Of a DNA stretch of 64,000 nt, positions 53,854-62,579 are shown piece after piece. The notes below the pieces were generated by a model. The model saw nothing but the letters and a program-made list of their open reading frames with translations. It was not told the DNA's origin and ran no database searches. The stretch lies in assembly GCA_938015295.1 (NCBI GenBank), contig CALLQB010000047.1:1-64000 (forward strand), in the 5' to 3' direction. Source of the stretch: an uncultured Acidimicrobiales bacterium. GTDB lineage: Bacteria; Actinomycetota; Acidimicrobiia; Acidimicrobiales; SHLQ01. Position 1 is the first letter of the stretch. Every line of letters begins with the position of its first letter. The position numbers were made by a program, and so were the translations under genes.

Positions 53854-55995
53854 ATGATCGAGACCAAGAAGACCTTCTGTCGGATCTGCCATGCGGCCTG
53901 CCCCATGGATGTCGATATCGAGGATGGCTCGTCCATCGTTGCTGTCCGGGGTGACCGCACCGACCCACTCTTCGAGGGATATACCTGCATCAAAGGTCGG
54001 CAGCTGGTCGACCAGTTCCATCATCCCGAGCGCCTGCGCGCACCGCTTCGCCGCACCGATGACGGCACCTTCGAGGTGGTCTCTTCCAGCGATGCGCTCG
54101 ACGAGATCGCTGCGAAGATCCAAGACATTGTCGATCAGCACGGCCCGCGAGCGGTTGCCAGCTACACCGGCACCGGCGCCTACCAAAACAGTATCGGCGT
54201 GCCAATGGCGGTCGCCTGGCACAAAGGCTTCGACTCGCCGTCGATCTACACCTCGCTCACCATCGATCAGCCGGCCCACCGCAGCTCGCTGTTGCGACTC
54301 GGTGCTTGGGAAGGCGGTTGGAACAACTTCACCGATTCCGACGTTTCGATGGCAGTTGGCTACAACCCGATGGTCTCGTCCTACGCCGCCGGCGGCGGTC
54401 TGCAGGGCACTAACCCGTTTGTGAAACTACGCGAAGCCAAAGCACGCGGCCTCAAATTGATCGTGATCGATCCTCGGCGCAGCGAGCTCGCAACTCAGGC
54501 CGACATTTGGTTGCAGGTCATGCCGGGCGAAGATCCCACACTGCTGTCGGCGATCACCAACGTCATTCTCAGCCAAGGCCTTTACGACAAGGAGTTCTGC
54601 GACAACTTTGTCGAGCCTGGCCAGGTTGAGGCACTCGCAAAGGCCGTCGAGCCCTTCACGCTCGAGTATGCCGCCGAACGCTGCCGGGTCGACTCTGCCG
54701 ACATCGAGGCCGCTGCGGTGATGTTCGCTTCAGCCGAACGCGGCACTGCGGGTTCAGGCACCGGGCCGAACATGGCGCCGCACGGCACCCTGATGGAGAC
54801 CCTCGCATTGACCCTCAACGTTCTTTGCGGCCGGGTCAACCGCGAAGGCGACACGCTCGAAAGTCCGTTTATGTCGTTCCCCGGCGACACGCGTCGTGCC
54901 CAGGTCATCGCGCCCAGCGACCCTACGCCGGGCGCTCCCCACCGGGTTCGTGGTCTCAACGGTTTGGCCGACGAGATGATGACCAACGCGTTGAACGACG
55001 AAATCCTTCTCGAAGGCGACGGCCAGGTTCGAGCCCTCATCGTCAGCGGCGGTAACCCGGTGCAGGCCTGGCCCGACCAGTTCAAAACGATCGAAGCCAT
55101 GGACAAACTCGAATTGTTAGTGGTTATCGATCACCGTATGACCGCCACCGCCGAGATGGCCGACTATGTCATTGCGCCGCGAGGCCAGCTCGAACGGGCC
55201 GATATTCCCAACGTGATGGACCGCCGGTTCCCGTTGCCGTACACGAACTACACCGATGCGGTCATCGATTCAGGCGACGACGTGTTGAACGAGTGGGAAG
55301 TCTTTGCTGGCATCGCTGCACGAAATGGCACGCCCATCGATCTACCCGGTGGCCGTTTGGCAGTCGACACCGACCTCACCGACCACGACGTCATCGACCA
55401 TGTGTTCGGCAACGCCCGGATGCCGATGAGCGAGTGGCGCGAGAACCGCCAGGTCATTCACCACGACCGCCGGATCGAAGTTGTCGCTGCCGCACCCGAC
55501 GCCACCGCGCGCTTTGCGGTAGCCCCAGCTGACGTCCTGGAAGAGCTCGCCGAGGTGCGACAGGAACACTCTGGCCTTGAGCTTCTCAGCGGCTACGACG
55601 CCGAGAAGTATCCGTTTCGCCTTGTTGGCCGACGCCTCAAGCACGCCCTCAATTCGCTCGGCAACGAGCTGCCCGGTCTCGCCCGGGTGGCCACCACCAA
55701 CTACGCCTACACCCACCCCGACGATCTGGCCGCCCTTGGCGCCGAGCCCGGCGACCTGCTCGAAATCTCGTCGATCAGGTCCACCGTCACCGGGGTCGCT
55801 GAAGCGGACCCCGATATCAAGCCGGGCGCCATCTCGATGTCACATTCGTGGGGTGGCATGTCGACCACCGACGAAAACGTCCGCGATATCGGTACACCAA
55901 CCAACCGACTGGTCGACAGCGCAAACGCTACCGACCGAATCACCGGCCTCCCCGTCATGAGCGCAATCCCTATCAACGTCAAAGTAGTCAAATAG
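53854..55995 (+). CDS. Molybdopterin (DMSO reductase family) oxidoreductase
   Basis: The 713 residues begin with a [4Fe-4S] site C9-x2-C12-x3-C16...C45, followed by the molybdopterin-binding domains (VAVGYNPMVS, LIVIDPRRSELATQADIWLQVMPGEDPTLL, ALIVSGGNPVQAWPD) and the C-terminal dinucleotide-binding domain (ATTNYAYTHPDDLAALGAEPGDLLEI). There is no Tat signal, so it is cytoplasmic. It may carry out a hydroxylation, dehydrogenation or reduction step on the cluster's substrate. No electron-transfer subunit gene is adjacent. Its stop codon is the first base of the GGGGTCAGG array. Confidence 0.9.
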   Translation: MIETKKTFCRICHAACPMDVDIEDGSSIVAVRGDRTDPLFEGYTCIKGRQLVDQFHHPERLRAPLRRTDDGTFEVVSSSDALDEIAAKIQDIVDQHGPRAVASYTGTGAYQNSIGVPMAVAWHKGFDSPSIYTSLTIDQPAHRSSLLRLGAWEGGWNNFTDSDVSMAVGYNPMVSSYAAGGGLQGTNPFVKLREAKARGLKLIVIDPRRSELATQADIWLQVMPGEDPTLLSAITNVILSQGLYDKEFCDNFVEPGQVEALAKAVEPFTLEYAAERCRVDSADIEAAAVMFASAERGTAGSGTGPNMAPHGTLMETLALTLNVLCGRVNREGDTLESPFMSFPGDTRRAQVIAPSDPTPGAPHRVRGLNGLADEMMTNALNDEILLEGDGQVRALIVSGGNPVQAWPDQFKTIEAMDKLELLVVIDHRMTATAEMADYVIAPRGQLERADIPNVMDRRFPLPYTNYTDAVIDSGDDVLNEWEVFAGIAARNGTPIDLPGGRLAVDTDLTDHDVIDHVFGNARMPMSEWRENRQVIHHDRRIEVVAAAPDATARFAVAPADVLEELAEVRQEHSGLELLSGYDAEKYPFRLVGRRLKHALNSLGNELPGLARVATTNYAYTHPDDLAALGAEPGDLLEISSIRSTVTGVAEADPDIKPGAISMSHSWGGMSTTDENVRDIGTPTNRLVDSANATDRITGLPVMSAIPINVKVVK

Positions 55996-56055
55996 GGGTC
56001 AGGCACTTTAGGGGTCAGGCACTTATGGGGTCAGGTACTTTAGGTGCCTGACCCC
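55995..56055. repeat. GGGGTCAGG-family array, site 2
   Basis: There are three direct copies, 16 bases apart (55995-56006 GGGGTCAGGCAC, 56011-56022 identical, 56027-56038 with GGTAC), and one inverted copy (56044-56055, GTGCCTGACCCC). The last two can form a 12-bp hairpin. The array lies between the molybdopterin oxidoreductase and the amidohydrolase. Confidence 0.9.
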
Positions 56056-56077
56056 TATGAACTACCGAGGTGCTGCC

Positions 56078-57862
56078 ATGGCCCAGCCAACTTTTGATCT
56101 GGTTATCCGAGATGGCACGGTGGTCGACGGCACGGGTGTCGACCGATTTGTTGCCGACGTTGCGGTGAAGAATGGACTGATCGCCGAGGTCGTCGCGCAG
56201 TCGGCAGGTGGCGTGCGCGGTACGGCCGAGCGCGACATCGATGCCGCCGGATACATCGTCACGCCCGGCTGGGTCGACATTCACACCCACTACGACGGCC
56301 AGCTCACCTGGGATCCGTTGCTCACCCCTTCGTGCTGGCATGGCGTCACGACTGCGGTAATGGGCAACTGCGGCATGGGGTTCGCTCCCGTGCGCAAGGG
56401 CACCGAAGGCTGGCTGGTCGAGATGATGGAGTCGACCGAAGACATCCCCGCCCGATGTCTGCATGAGTCAATTCTTTGGGATTGGGAAAGTTTCCCCGAG
56501 TACCTCGATTCGGTCGACCGGGGCCGCTACGCGATGGACGTCGGTGCCCAGGTTCCTCATGCGGCCTTGCGCGCCTTCGTCATGGGTGAACGCGGCGCAC
56601 TCAACGAACCAGCTTCACCGGAGGAATCCGCCGAGATGGCCCGCTTGGTTGCCGAGGGTATCGAGGCAGGTGCGCTTGGTTTCTCCTTCTCCCGCACCAA
56701 AGCGCACACGTACAAAGACGGTTGGCAGCCCGGAACCCTTTCCGGCCAACCCGAGCTCGAGCCCATCGCCGAAGCCATCGCTGGCATCGGTGGCGCGACC
56801 ATCATGTTCAGTCCTCGCGGCGTCACCGGTATGTACCCCGACGAACGCCAGGGCGAACTCGACCTCGCCGAACAATTGGCCACGGCGTCGGGCGGACCGG
56901 TCATGATGTGCCTGATACAGGTTGGCCCAGACCCAACCGAGTGGCAGACAATGCTTACAAAGATGTCCGAGGTGCGCTCGGGTGGCGCCGAGGTTTTGGC
57001 CCAATGTACCGGCCGGTCAATCTGCACCCTGGCAGGCTTCGCCACCAAGTTCAACCCCTTCGCTCATGGGCCCACGTGGCCCGAACTTGAGCCGCTCAGC
57101 CTGGCCGAAAAATCTGCTCGCATCTTGAGCAACCCGGCATTGCGAGAAGCTCTGTTGGCAGAAGCCGACAGCACCCGCGACATCTGGCAGGCCCGCAAAC
57201 TCAACGAAGAAAAGACCTACCCGCTCGTCCCACCAGAATCTGACGTGCCACAGTACGAGCCCGACAAATCGGTGGCCGCCATCGGCCGCGAGACTGGCCG
57301 CACTGGCCTTGAGGTCATGCTTGAGGTGATGTGTACCGACGAAGGCCAGGGCCTTCTCAACTATCCGCACTACAACTTCATCGACGGCAACCTCGATGCG
57401 GTGCGGTCGATGATGATCGATCCGGGTGTGCGGGTCGGGTTAAGCGACGCTGGAGCTCACCTCGAAACCTTGTCCGACGCCAGTCTCCACACGTTCATGG
57501 TCACCCATTGGGGCCGCGACCGCGACCACGGTATTCCACTCGAACTTGTCGTGCGAAAGATCACCTCTGAAACGGCGTCGGTGTTTGGACTCGACGATCG
57601 TGGCGTGATTGCGCCGGGGAAACGGGCCGACCTCAACGTGATCGATTACGAAAATCTCGCGGTTGGCCGCCCGTGGCTCGCACGCGACGTGCCGCCAGAT
57701 GGGGCCCGGCTATTACAGAGTGCAACCGGCTACCGGTACACCGTCGTCGCCGGAGAAGTCACCTTCGTCGATGGCGAACACACCGGCGCGCTGCCAGGTC
57801 GGCTGATTCGACGAAAGGCTGGTGAGACCTCCCGCTCTGCCCCGTCGGGTGGCGCAGCATGA
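56078..57862 (+). CDS. Amidohydrolase family protein (N-acyl-D-amino-acid deacylase type)
   Basis: The 594 residues start FDLVIRDGTVVDGTGVDRFVADVAVKNGLIAEV. GWVDIHTHYDGQLTWDPLLTPSCWHGVTTAVMGNCGMGFAP carries the metal-binding HxH and the NCG motif of D-aminoacylases. VGLSDAGAHLETLSD and PLELVVRKITSETASVFGLDDRGVIAPGKRADLNVI complete the urease-like metal site and the return domain. It cleaves an amide or cyclic amide. The ATG at 56078 follows a GAGGTG ribosome site; an ATG 21 bases earlier is less likely. The stop overlaps the next start by 4 bases. Confidence 0.92.
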   Translation: MAQPTFDLVIRDGTVVDGTGVDRFVADVAVKNGLIAEVVAQSAGGVRGTAERDIDAAGYIVTPGWVDIHTHYDGQLTWDPLLTPSCWHGVTTAVMGNCGMGFAPVRKGTEGWLVEMMESTEDIPARCLHESILWDWESFPEYLDSVDRGRYAMDVGAQVPHAALRAFVMGERGALNEPASPEESAEMARLVAEGIEAGALGFSFSRTKAHTYKDGWQPGTLSGQPELEPIAEAIAGIGGATIMFSPRGVTGMYPDERQGELDLAEQLATASGGPVMMCLIQVGPDPTEWQTMLTKMSEVRSGGAEVLAQCTGRSICTLAGFATKFNPFAHGPTWPELEPLSLAEKSARILSNPALREALLAEADSTRDIWQARKLNEEKTYPLVPPESDVPQYEPDKSVAAIGRETGRTGLEVMLEVMCTDEGQGLLNYPHYNFIDGNLDAVRSMMIDPGVRVGLSDAGAHLETLSDASLHTFMVTHWGRDRDHGIPLELVVRKITSETASVFGLDDRGVIAPGKRADLNVIDYENLAVGRPWLARDVPPDGARLLQSATGYRYTVVAGEVTFVDGEHTGALPGRLIRRKAGETSRSAPSGGAA

Positions 57863-58716
57863 ACATCGAGTTCGGCATCAGCACCAGCCCCCAGGGCACC
57901 GACTTTGCCGACCTTCGCGACCTGTGGCAAGCGGCCGACAAGCTGCCGATCTTCAGCTCGGGCTGGGTCAACGATCACTTCGCCGCGTTTGTTGGACCGC
58001 CGTGGACTCCGGATCTCGACCAGGGTTGCGCCGACGGCTGGACCGTACTCGGTGCCTTGCTGCACGAAACGCAGCGAATTCGTGGCGGCGTGCTAGTTAG
58101 CGGTGTGCACTTCCGGTCGGCATCCAAGCTCGCCCACATGGCGGCGACGCTCGACTGGAGCACCGGCGGCCGGGTAGACGTTGGCCTCGGAGCCGGATGG
58201 AGTCCCGAAGAATGTGAGACCTTCGGAATCTCGCTCGGTAGCGTGAAAACCCGGCTCGACAGGTTCGAGGAACATCTGGAGGCAATTACGGGCTTGCTTG
58301 CGGGCGAGACGGTGACTCTCACGGGCGAACATGTGCAGCTCAACGAGGCCAAGCTCACCTTTCGGGGACCTTCTACGCCGCCGATCTGTATTGGCGGCAT
58401 GGGTGAAAAGCGTACGCTGCCGCTGGTTGCCAGATACGCCGACCACTGGAGCTACGAGGGTACTGATGCGGTCGAGTTCGCTCAGAAACTTGCGGTGCTT
58501 CATCAGTGCTGTGCCGATATCGGCCGCGACCCGGCGGAGATTCATGCGTCCGCCAAGATCCGTTTCGGCCCGGCCGATCCGGCAGAACTTGTCGCCGAAC
58601 GAGCCAAAGAGATGATCGACGCAGGGGCCACCTACCCCCTCATCAGCTTCCCTCGCCCCCTCGACCAATCACTGATCGAACCGATTGCAGCCGCACTCCC
58701 AGAAATCCTCACCTAA
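57859..58716 (+). CDS. Second LLM-class oxidoreductase
   Basis: This 285-residue luciferase-like protein is short for the family. IEFGISTSPQGTDFADLRDLWQAADKL, GAGWSPEECETFGISLGSVKTRLDRFEEHLEAI, and TPPICIGGMGEKRTLPLVARYADHWSYEG (the glycine-rich FMN/F420 phosphate-binding region) are family segments. An ATGA overlap with the amidohydrolase indicates joint expression. It ends exactly at the 55-base repeat element B. Confidence 0.9.
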   Translation: MNIEFGISTSPQGTDFADLRDLWQAADKLPIFSSGWVNDHFAAFVGPPWTPDLDQGCADGWTVLGALLHETQRIRGGVLVSGVHFRSASKLAHMAATLDWSTGGRVDVGLGAGWSPEECETFGISLGSVKTRLDRFEEHLEAITGLLAGETVTLTGEHVQLNEAKLTFRGPSTPPICIGGMGEKRTLPLVARYADHWSYEGTDAVEFAQKLAVLHQCCADIGRDPAEIHASAKIRFGPADPAELVAERAKEMIDAGATYPLISFPRPLDQSLIEPIAAALPEILT

Positions 58717-58770
58717 AACCCGAAATTTTCACCCAAACTGACCGCGCGCGGTCACTTCGCAACAACAGAA
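58716..58770 (+). repeat. 55-base hairpin element, copy B
   Basis: From the last base of the LLM stop codon it runs AAACCCGAAATTTTCACCC, then GACCG-cgcg-CGGTC, then AACAACAGAA. It has the same length and the same outer blocks as copy A (9802-9856) while the stem-loop differs. Confidence 0.8.
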
Positions 58771-58836
58771 CGGGTTGTGGGTGCGCGCTATTGTCCGAGG
58801 ACTGAACAAGTACCGCGACAAGTAGGGGACGTAGCC

Positions 58837-60495
58837 ATGTCAGACCGTTGGATCACCGACTGGGAACCAAGCAAAAGGTTTCCGCTGTATACCCGAGCCA
58901 ACTCCGGCGAAATCATGCCGAAACCCTGTAGCCCAATTGGCTGGGATCTCGTCTGGGGTGGCGGCGTATCGAAAGGTTGGGCCGACGGTTGTCACCGTTT
59001 CGGCACCTTTCTCCCCGAAGAAACCAACCCCGACCAGCCCGACTACGTCGGCTGCATGGGTGGTTACGTCTATCTCAATGCCTCACTCATCCGGCTCGTC
59101 GGTGAGCGAAGCCCAGGAATGACCCACGAGACAATGGACGTTGCCTTTCTGGGCAACCATCCCGATGTTCCCCCGTTCAAGCTCAACCCCGGCGACGCAG
59201 CACCCGAACTCGAAGCAGCCATCGGCGCAACCATGGGAAGTTTCATGGAGGCAACCGAACTTCCACCCGAGCTTGCCGAAGACCGGGCAATGATCACCGC
59301 GGTCCGCGATAACCGTCCCGACCTTTCCGCCGCCACCGATGCCGAACTCGTCGCCCGGGCCCGGTCGATCACTCCGCTAGTACGCGAACTTTTTGAGCCC
59401 TACTACGTCTTCGGCACCGCCTCGGCAATTGGCCCCGGCATCCTCGGCGAGCTGTGCGGAGGCATCGACCCCACGCTTCCTGGCCGTCTCATCTCCGGTA
59501 TTGGCGACATCGACTCAGCGCCGCCGGCGCATGCCATGTGGGAGATGAGCCGCATGGACGGCGATTCCGAGGAGTTCGCAGCAGCACTCGCTGCTTTCCA
59601 GACCGAACACGGCGCCCGCGGGCCAGGCGAATGGGACCCGGCCAACCCAAGCTGGGAGATCGACTCGCAGCCGATCCTTGTTGCGGTGAACGCCATGCGA
59701 AGCGCCGGCGACGAACTCTCTCCAGCCGCACGCCACGAACGAGCCGTCGCCGACCGGGAGGCCGCGATCTCTGAAGCTCGCGCCGCCCTTGCAGGCAACG
59801 AGGAAGCACTCGCCACACTCGATCTTGGCCTTCGCGTGGCGGGCATCTTTGTGCCAGCGCGCGAACGCACAAAACTCAGCGAAATGATGGCCGTGCACGA
59901 AGTTCGGTTGCCGATGTACGAACTTGGCCGCCGGATGGTCGAACGAGGCGTTCTGGCCGAAGCTCGCGATGCGTTCCTGCTTCTCGACGCCGAACTCGAC
60001 GGCTTCGTCGCAGATCCAGAGTCGTTCACGGCAATCCTCGCTGAACGCAAGACAGCCTTTGCTGCCCTCGCCGATCTGCAAGATCCATTTATCATCAACG
60101 GTCCTCCGGCTCCGTTGTCGCAGTGGGCGCAACGCGCCGTAGTTAACGATCCGGTTCACGTGGGCGAAGTCCTGCAAGGCGCAGCCGGCAGCCCCGGTGT
60201 AGTCACTGGCCGGGCCCGGGTTGTGCTCGATCCCACCGACGCGCGCGGCCTCGAACTCGGCGAGATTCTGGTTGCTCCGGTTACCGATCCGTCGTGGACG
60301 CCGTTGTTCGTGCCCGCCGCTGGTGTAGTGGTCGATGTCGGCGCTCCGCTGAGCCATGCGGTTATCGTTAGCCGCGAGTTCGGCGTGCCCTGCGCCTGCA
60401 GTGTGCATCAAGCTGCTCAACGGATCCCTGACGGAGCGCTCATCACCGTCGATGGCAGCGCCGGCACGGTAACCATCATCGAAATGCCCGCATGA
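58837..60495 (+). CDS. PEP-utilising phosphohistidine-domain protein, novel architecture
   Basis: The 552 residues end with the swivelling phosphohistidine domain of PEP-utilising enzymes (SPGVVTGRARVVLDP...GEILVAPVTDPSWTPLFVPAAGVVVDVGAPLSHAVIVSREFGVP; catalytic His about 507). Ahead of it lies a mostly helical region of about 400 residues in place of the PEP synthase ATP-grasp domain, opening WITDWEPSKRFPLYTRANSGEIMPKPCSPIGWDLVW. It lacks a PEP-binding TIM barrel. Rifampin phosphotransferase and phenylphosphate synthase use similar His domains, so a substrate phosphotransfer role is possible. The start at 58837 has AGGGGAC 8 bases upstream. Confidence 0.85.
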   Translation: MSDRWITDWEPSKRFPLYTRANSGEIMPKPCSPIGWDLVWGGGVSKGWADGCHRFGTFLPEETNPDQPDYVGCMGGYVYLNASLIRLVGERSPGMTHETMDVAFLGNHPDVPPFKLNPGDAAPELEAAIGATMGSFMEATELPPELAEDRAMITAVRDNRPDLSAATDAELVARARSITPLVRELFEPYYVFGTASAIGPGILGELCGGIDPTLPGRLISGIGDIDSAPPAHAMWEMSRMDGDSEEFAAALAAFQTEHGARGPGEWDPANPSWEIDSQPILVAVNAMRSAGDELSPAARHERAVADREAAISEARAALAGNEEALATLDLGLRVAGIFVPARERTKLSEMMAVHEVRLPMYELGRRMVERGVLAEARDAFLLLDAELDGFVADPESFTAILAERKTAFAALADLQDPFIINGPPAPLSQWAQRAVVNDPVHVGEVLQGAAGSPGVVTGRARVVLDPTDARGLELGEILVAPVTDPSWTPLFVPAAGVVVDVGAPLSHAVIVSREFGVPCACSVHQAAQRIPDGALITVDGSAGTVTIIEMPA

Positions 60496-61040
60496 GCCTG
60501 AGCGCACCGGCAACACGGCGCTTGCTGGGACCGGTGCGACAATTTGGTTACGTCGTTGCCGATGCCGAGGCGGCCGCCCAACGGTGGGTCGGACTCGGCA
60601 TCGGTCCATGGCGTGTGCTGCACGGCCTCACGTTCGACTACTGCGAATATCGCGGCTCGAACGTCGAGGTCGAGGTGAGCATTGCTGCTTCGTATTCCGG
60701 TGGCATCGAGATCGAACTCATCGCTCCCATCGCTGGACAACGGTCGATGTACACCGACTTCCTCGCTACCGGCGCTGGCGCGCAACACGTGTGTTTCTAC
60801 CCGAGCGACTACGAAGCAGCGTCGACGCATCTGTTGAGCGTGGGCTTTGACATAGTCCTCAAAGGGGCGATCGCCGGCACCGACTTTGCGTACTTTGAGG
60901 ACGCTAGCGGTCACGTGTTTGAGATAACAGACCTTCCCCCCGACAGAATCTTGAGCCGCCAGCACAAGGCCGATAATGCCCAAGCGTGGGAAGGCGATTC
61001 ACCGCTGCGAATCACGACAACCGATGCCGCTGCTACCTAG
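60492..61040 (+). CDS. VOC (glyoxalase/bleomycin-resistance) superfamily protein
   Basis: The 182 residues comprise a Glyoxalase_4-type domain: GPVRQFGYVVADAEAAAQRWVGLGIGPWRVLHGLTF, IEIELIAPIAGQRSMYTDFLATGAGAQHVCFYP, YFEDASGHVFEITDLP. Metal ligands can be proposed at H (AQHVCF) and E (HVFEIT). It may be an epimerase, lyase or dioxygenase. It overlaps the PEP-utilising gene by 4 bases (ATGA), so the two act together. Confidence 0.9.
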   Translation: MSLSAPATRRLLGPVRQFGYVVADAEAAAQRWVGLGIGPWRVLHGLTFDYCEYRGSNVEVEVSIAASYSGGIEIELIAPIAGQRSMYTDFLATGAGAQHVCFYPSDYEAASTHLLSVGFDIVLKGAIAGTDFAYFEDASGHVFEITDLPPDRILSRQHKADNAQAWEGDSPLRITTTDAAAT

Positions 61041-61118
61041 GCACTAGCACGCCAAACTTCGGTGCACGTTGGCGCAGAAACTCCCGCTGCAAACGGGCGC
61101 TGTGAACACCTCGCAACA

Positions 61119-61130
61119 TAGTCTCGCGAC
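61119..61130 (+). promoter_or_regulatory. Leaderless -10 of the second MFS gene
   Basis: TAGTCT (61119-61124) is followed by CGCGAC and then the ATG at 61131. Confidence 0.55.
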
Positions 61131-62552
61131 ATGAACGCGTCTTCACTTCAAGAAACTGCCGAAGACGTTGCACAGGCCGCGGAAGAAAAACGCGCGTGGC
61201 GGGCGTTTGCTGTCGCTTCGCTAAGCATCTTCATGTTTGTGCTCGACTCGGGCCTGCTCTCGGTTGCACTTCCCGACATACAGCTGCAATTTCCCGACTC
61301 TTCCCGAGCCGCCGTGTCGTGGATCAGTACCGGATACCTCGTAGGTGTTGCCGGCCTCATGCTCGTAGCCGGACGGCTCGGCGACGTGTTCGGCCGCAAA
61401 CGAATTTTCAGAATCGGACTCGCAATTCTCGCCGTCGGATCACTACTCGCAGGCGTCTCACCCTCGGTTGGACTCCTCATCGCTGCCCGCATGATCCAGG
61501 GCGCCGGGGGCGCTCTTGTCACCGCCAACGCACTCACGCTGGTGTTGTCCGACCTTCCCGAGGACAAACGCCCGTTCGCCATTGGCATCTGGGGTTCGGC
61601 CGGGTCCGTGGCAGCAGTGCTCGGGCCCACGCTCGGTGCCGAACTCATCGATCTCACGAGCTGGCGGTTCGCTGTCGCAATCATCGGACCCATCAGCCTC
61701 TTCACGTTCTTCGCCGGCCGAAACGTGCTTCGGGAAGCCACCGATGCGAACGCGCCGAGCCGTCTCGACCCACCAAGTGTCGTGCTTGCCACCGTCGGAA
61801 TCGGCTCTACCGCTCTCGCCTTCTCGCAGAGCGGGCTCTGGGGATGGTCGAGCGGTCGAACGCTCGGAGCACTTGCGGTGGGGCTAGGCTCGCTAGCCGT
61901 CTTCGTACTCCGATCGAGCCGCCACGCCGAGCCGTTGCTGCAACTCAAACTGTTCGCCAACCACACCTACTCGGGCGCGACCCTTTCGGCTGCTCTCCAA
62001 CAGCTCGGCTTCTTCTCGTGGTTCTTCTCGACATCGTTTGTGCTTCGCGAAATCTGGGGCTGGTCGGTCGGCGACACCGGTAGAGCGATCTCGCTCACGT
62101 TTGTCTTCTCGTCGATCAGCGGCTGGATAGGCGGAAAGGCCGCCGAGCGCTTTGGCTACTTTTGGCCGACCACGATCGGTGCGCTCATCGCCGCGGCGGG
62201 CCCGCTCTACTGGTACTTCGGCTTCGATGCCGAAGCGTCGTTCTGGCAGGTCTACGTGCCCGGCTCGGTACTCTTCGGTCTCGGCGGCGGCACGTGCGGT
62301 GTGCTCACCACGGGCATCGCCCTCAAAACCATCAGCGTTGACGACCAGGGCATGGCCTATGCCACCCACCAGACCAGCCGACGCATGGCTTCAGCCGCTG
62401 GTCTCGCAATGATGGCGACGCTGCTCGGTGAAGCGACCGGCGCTGCCCTACTGGGTGGTGCCCGCAACGTCTGGCTGATGTCGGCCGGGGCGCACCTTCT
62501 GATGATTCTGCCGCTGCTGCCCGGTCAGCGGTTGGCGAACCGTAGCGCCTAG
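61131..62552 (+). CDS. MFS transporter (DHA2 type)
   Basis: The 473 residues have about 14 hydrophobic helices. FVLDSGLLSVALPDIQLQF (helix 1, D-family), AGRLGDVFGRKRIFRIG (motif A) and GAGGALVTANALTLVLSDLPEDKRPFAIGIWGSAGSVAAVLGPTLGAELI (motif C-like, antiporter type) are visible. It is probably a drug/proton antiporter or an exporter of toxic intermediates. It ends 27 bases before the convergent crotonase. Confidence 0.93.
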   Translation: MNASSLQETAEDVAQAAEEKRAWRAFAVASLSIFMFVLDSGLLSVALPDIQLQFPDSSRAAVSWISTGYLVGVAGLMLVAGRLGDVFGRKRIFRIGLAILAVGSLLAGVSPSVGLLIAARMIQGAGGALVTANALTLVLSDLPEDKRPFAIGIWGSAGSVAAVLGPTLGAELIDLTSWRFAVAIIGPISLFTFFAGRNVLREATDANAPSRLDPPSVVLATVGIGSTALAFSQSGLWGWSSGRTLGALAVGLGSLAVFVLRSSRHAEPLLQLKLFANHTYSGATLSAALQQLGFFSWFFSTSFVLREIWGWSVGDTGRAISLTFVFSSISGWIGGKAAERFGYFWPTTIGALIAAAGPLYWYFGFDAEASFWQVYVPGSVLFGLGGGTCGVLTTGIALKTISVDDQGMAYATHQTSRRMASAAGLAMMATLLGEATGAALLGGARNVWLMSAGAHLLMILPLLPGQRLANRSA

Positions 62553-62579
62553 ATCGTCGCCCCGTGAGGATCAGGTTCG

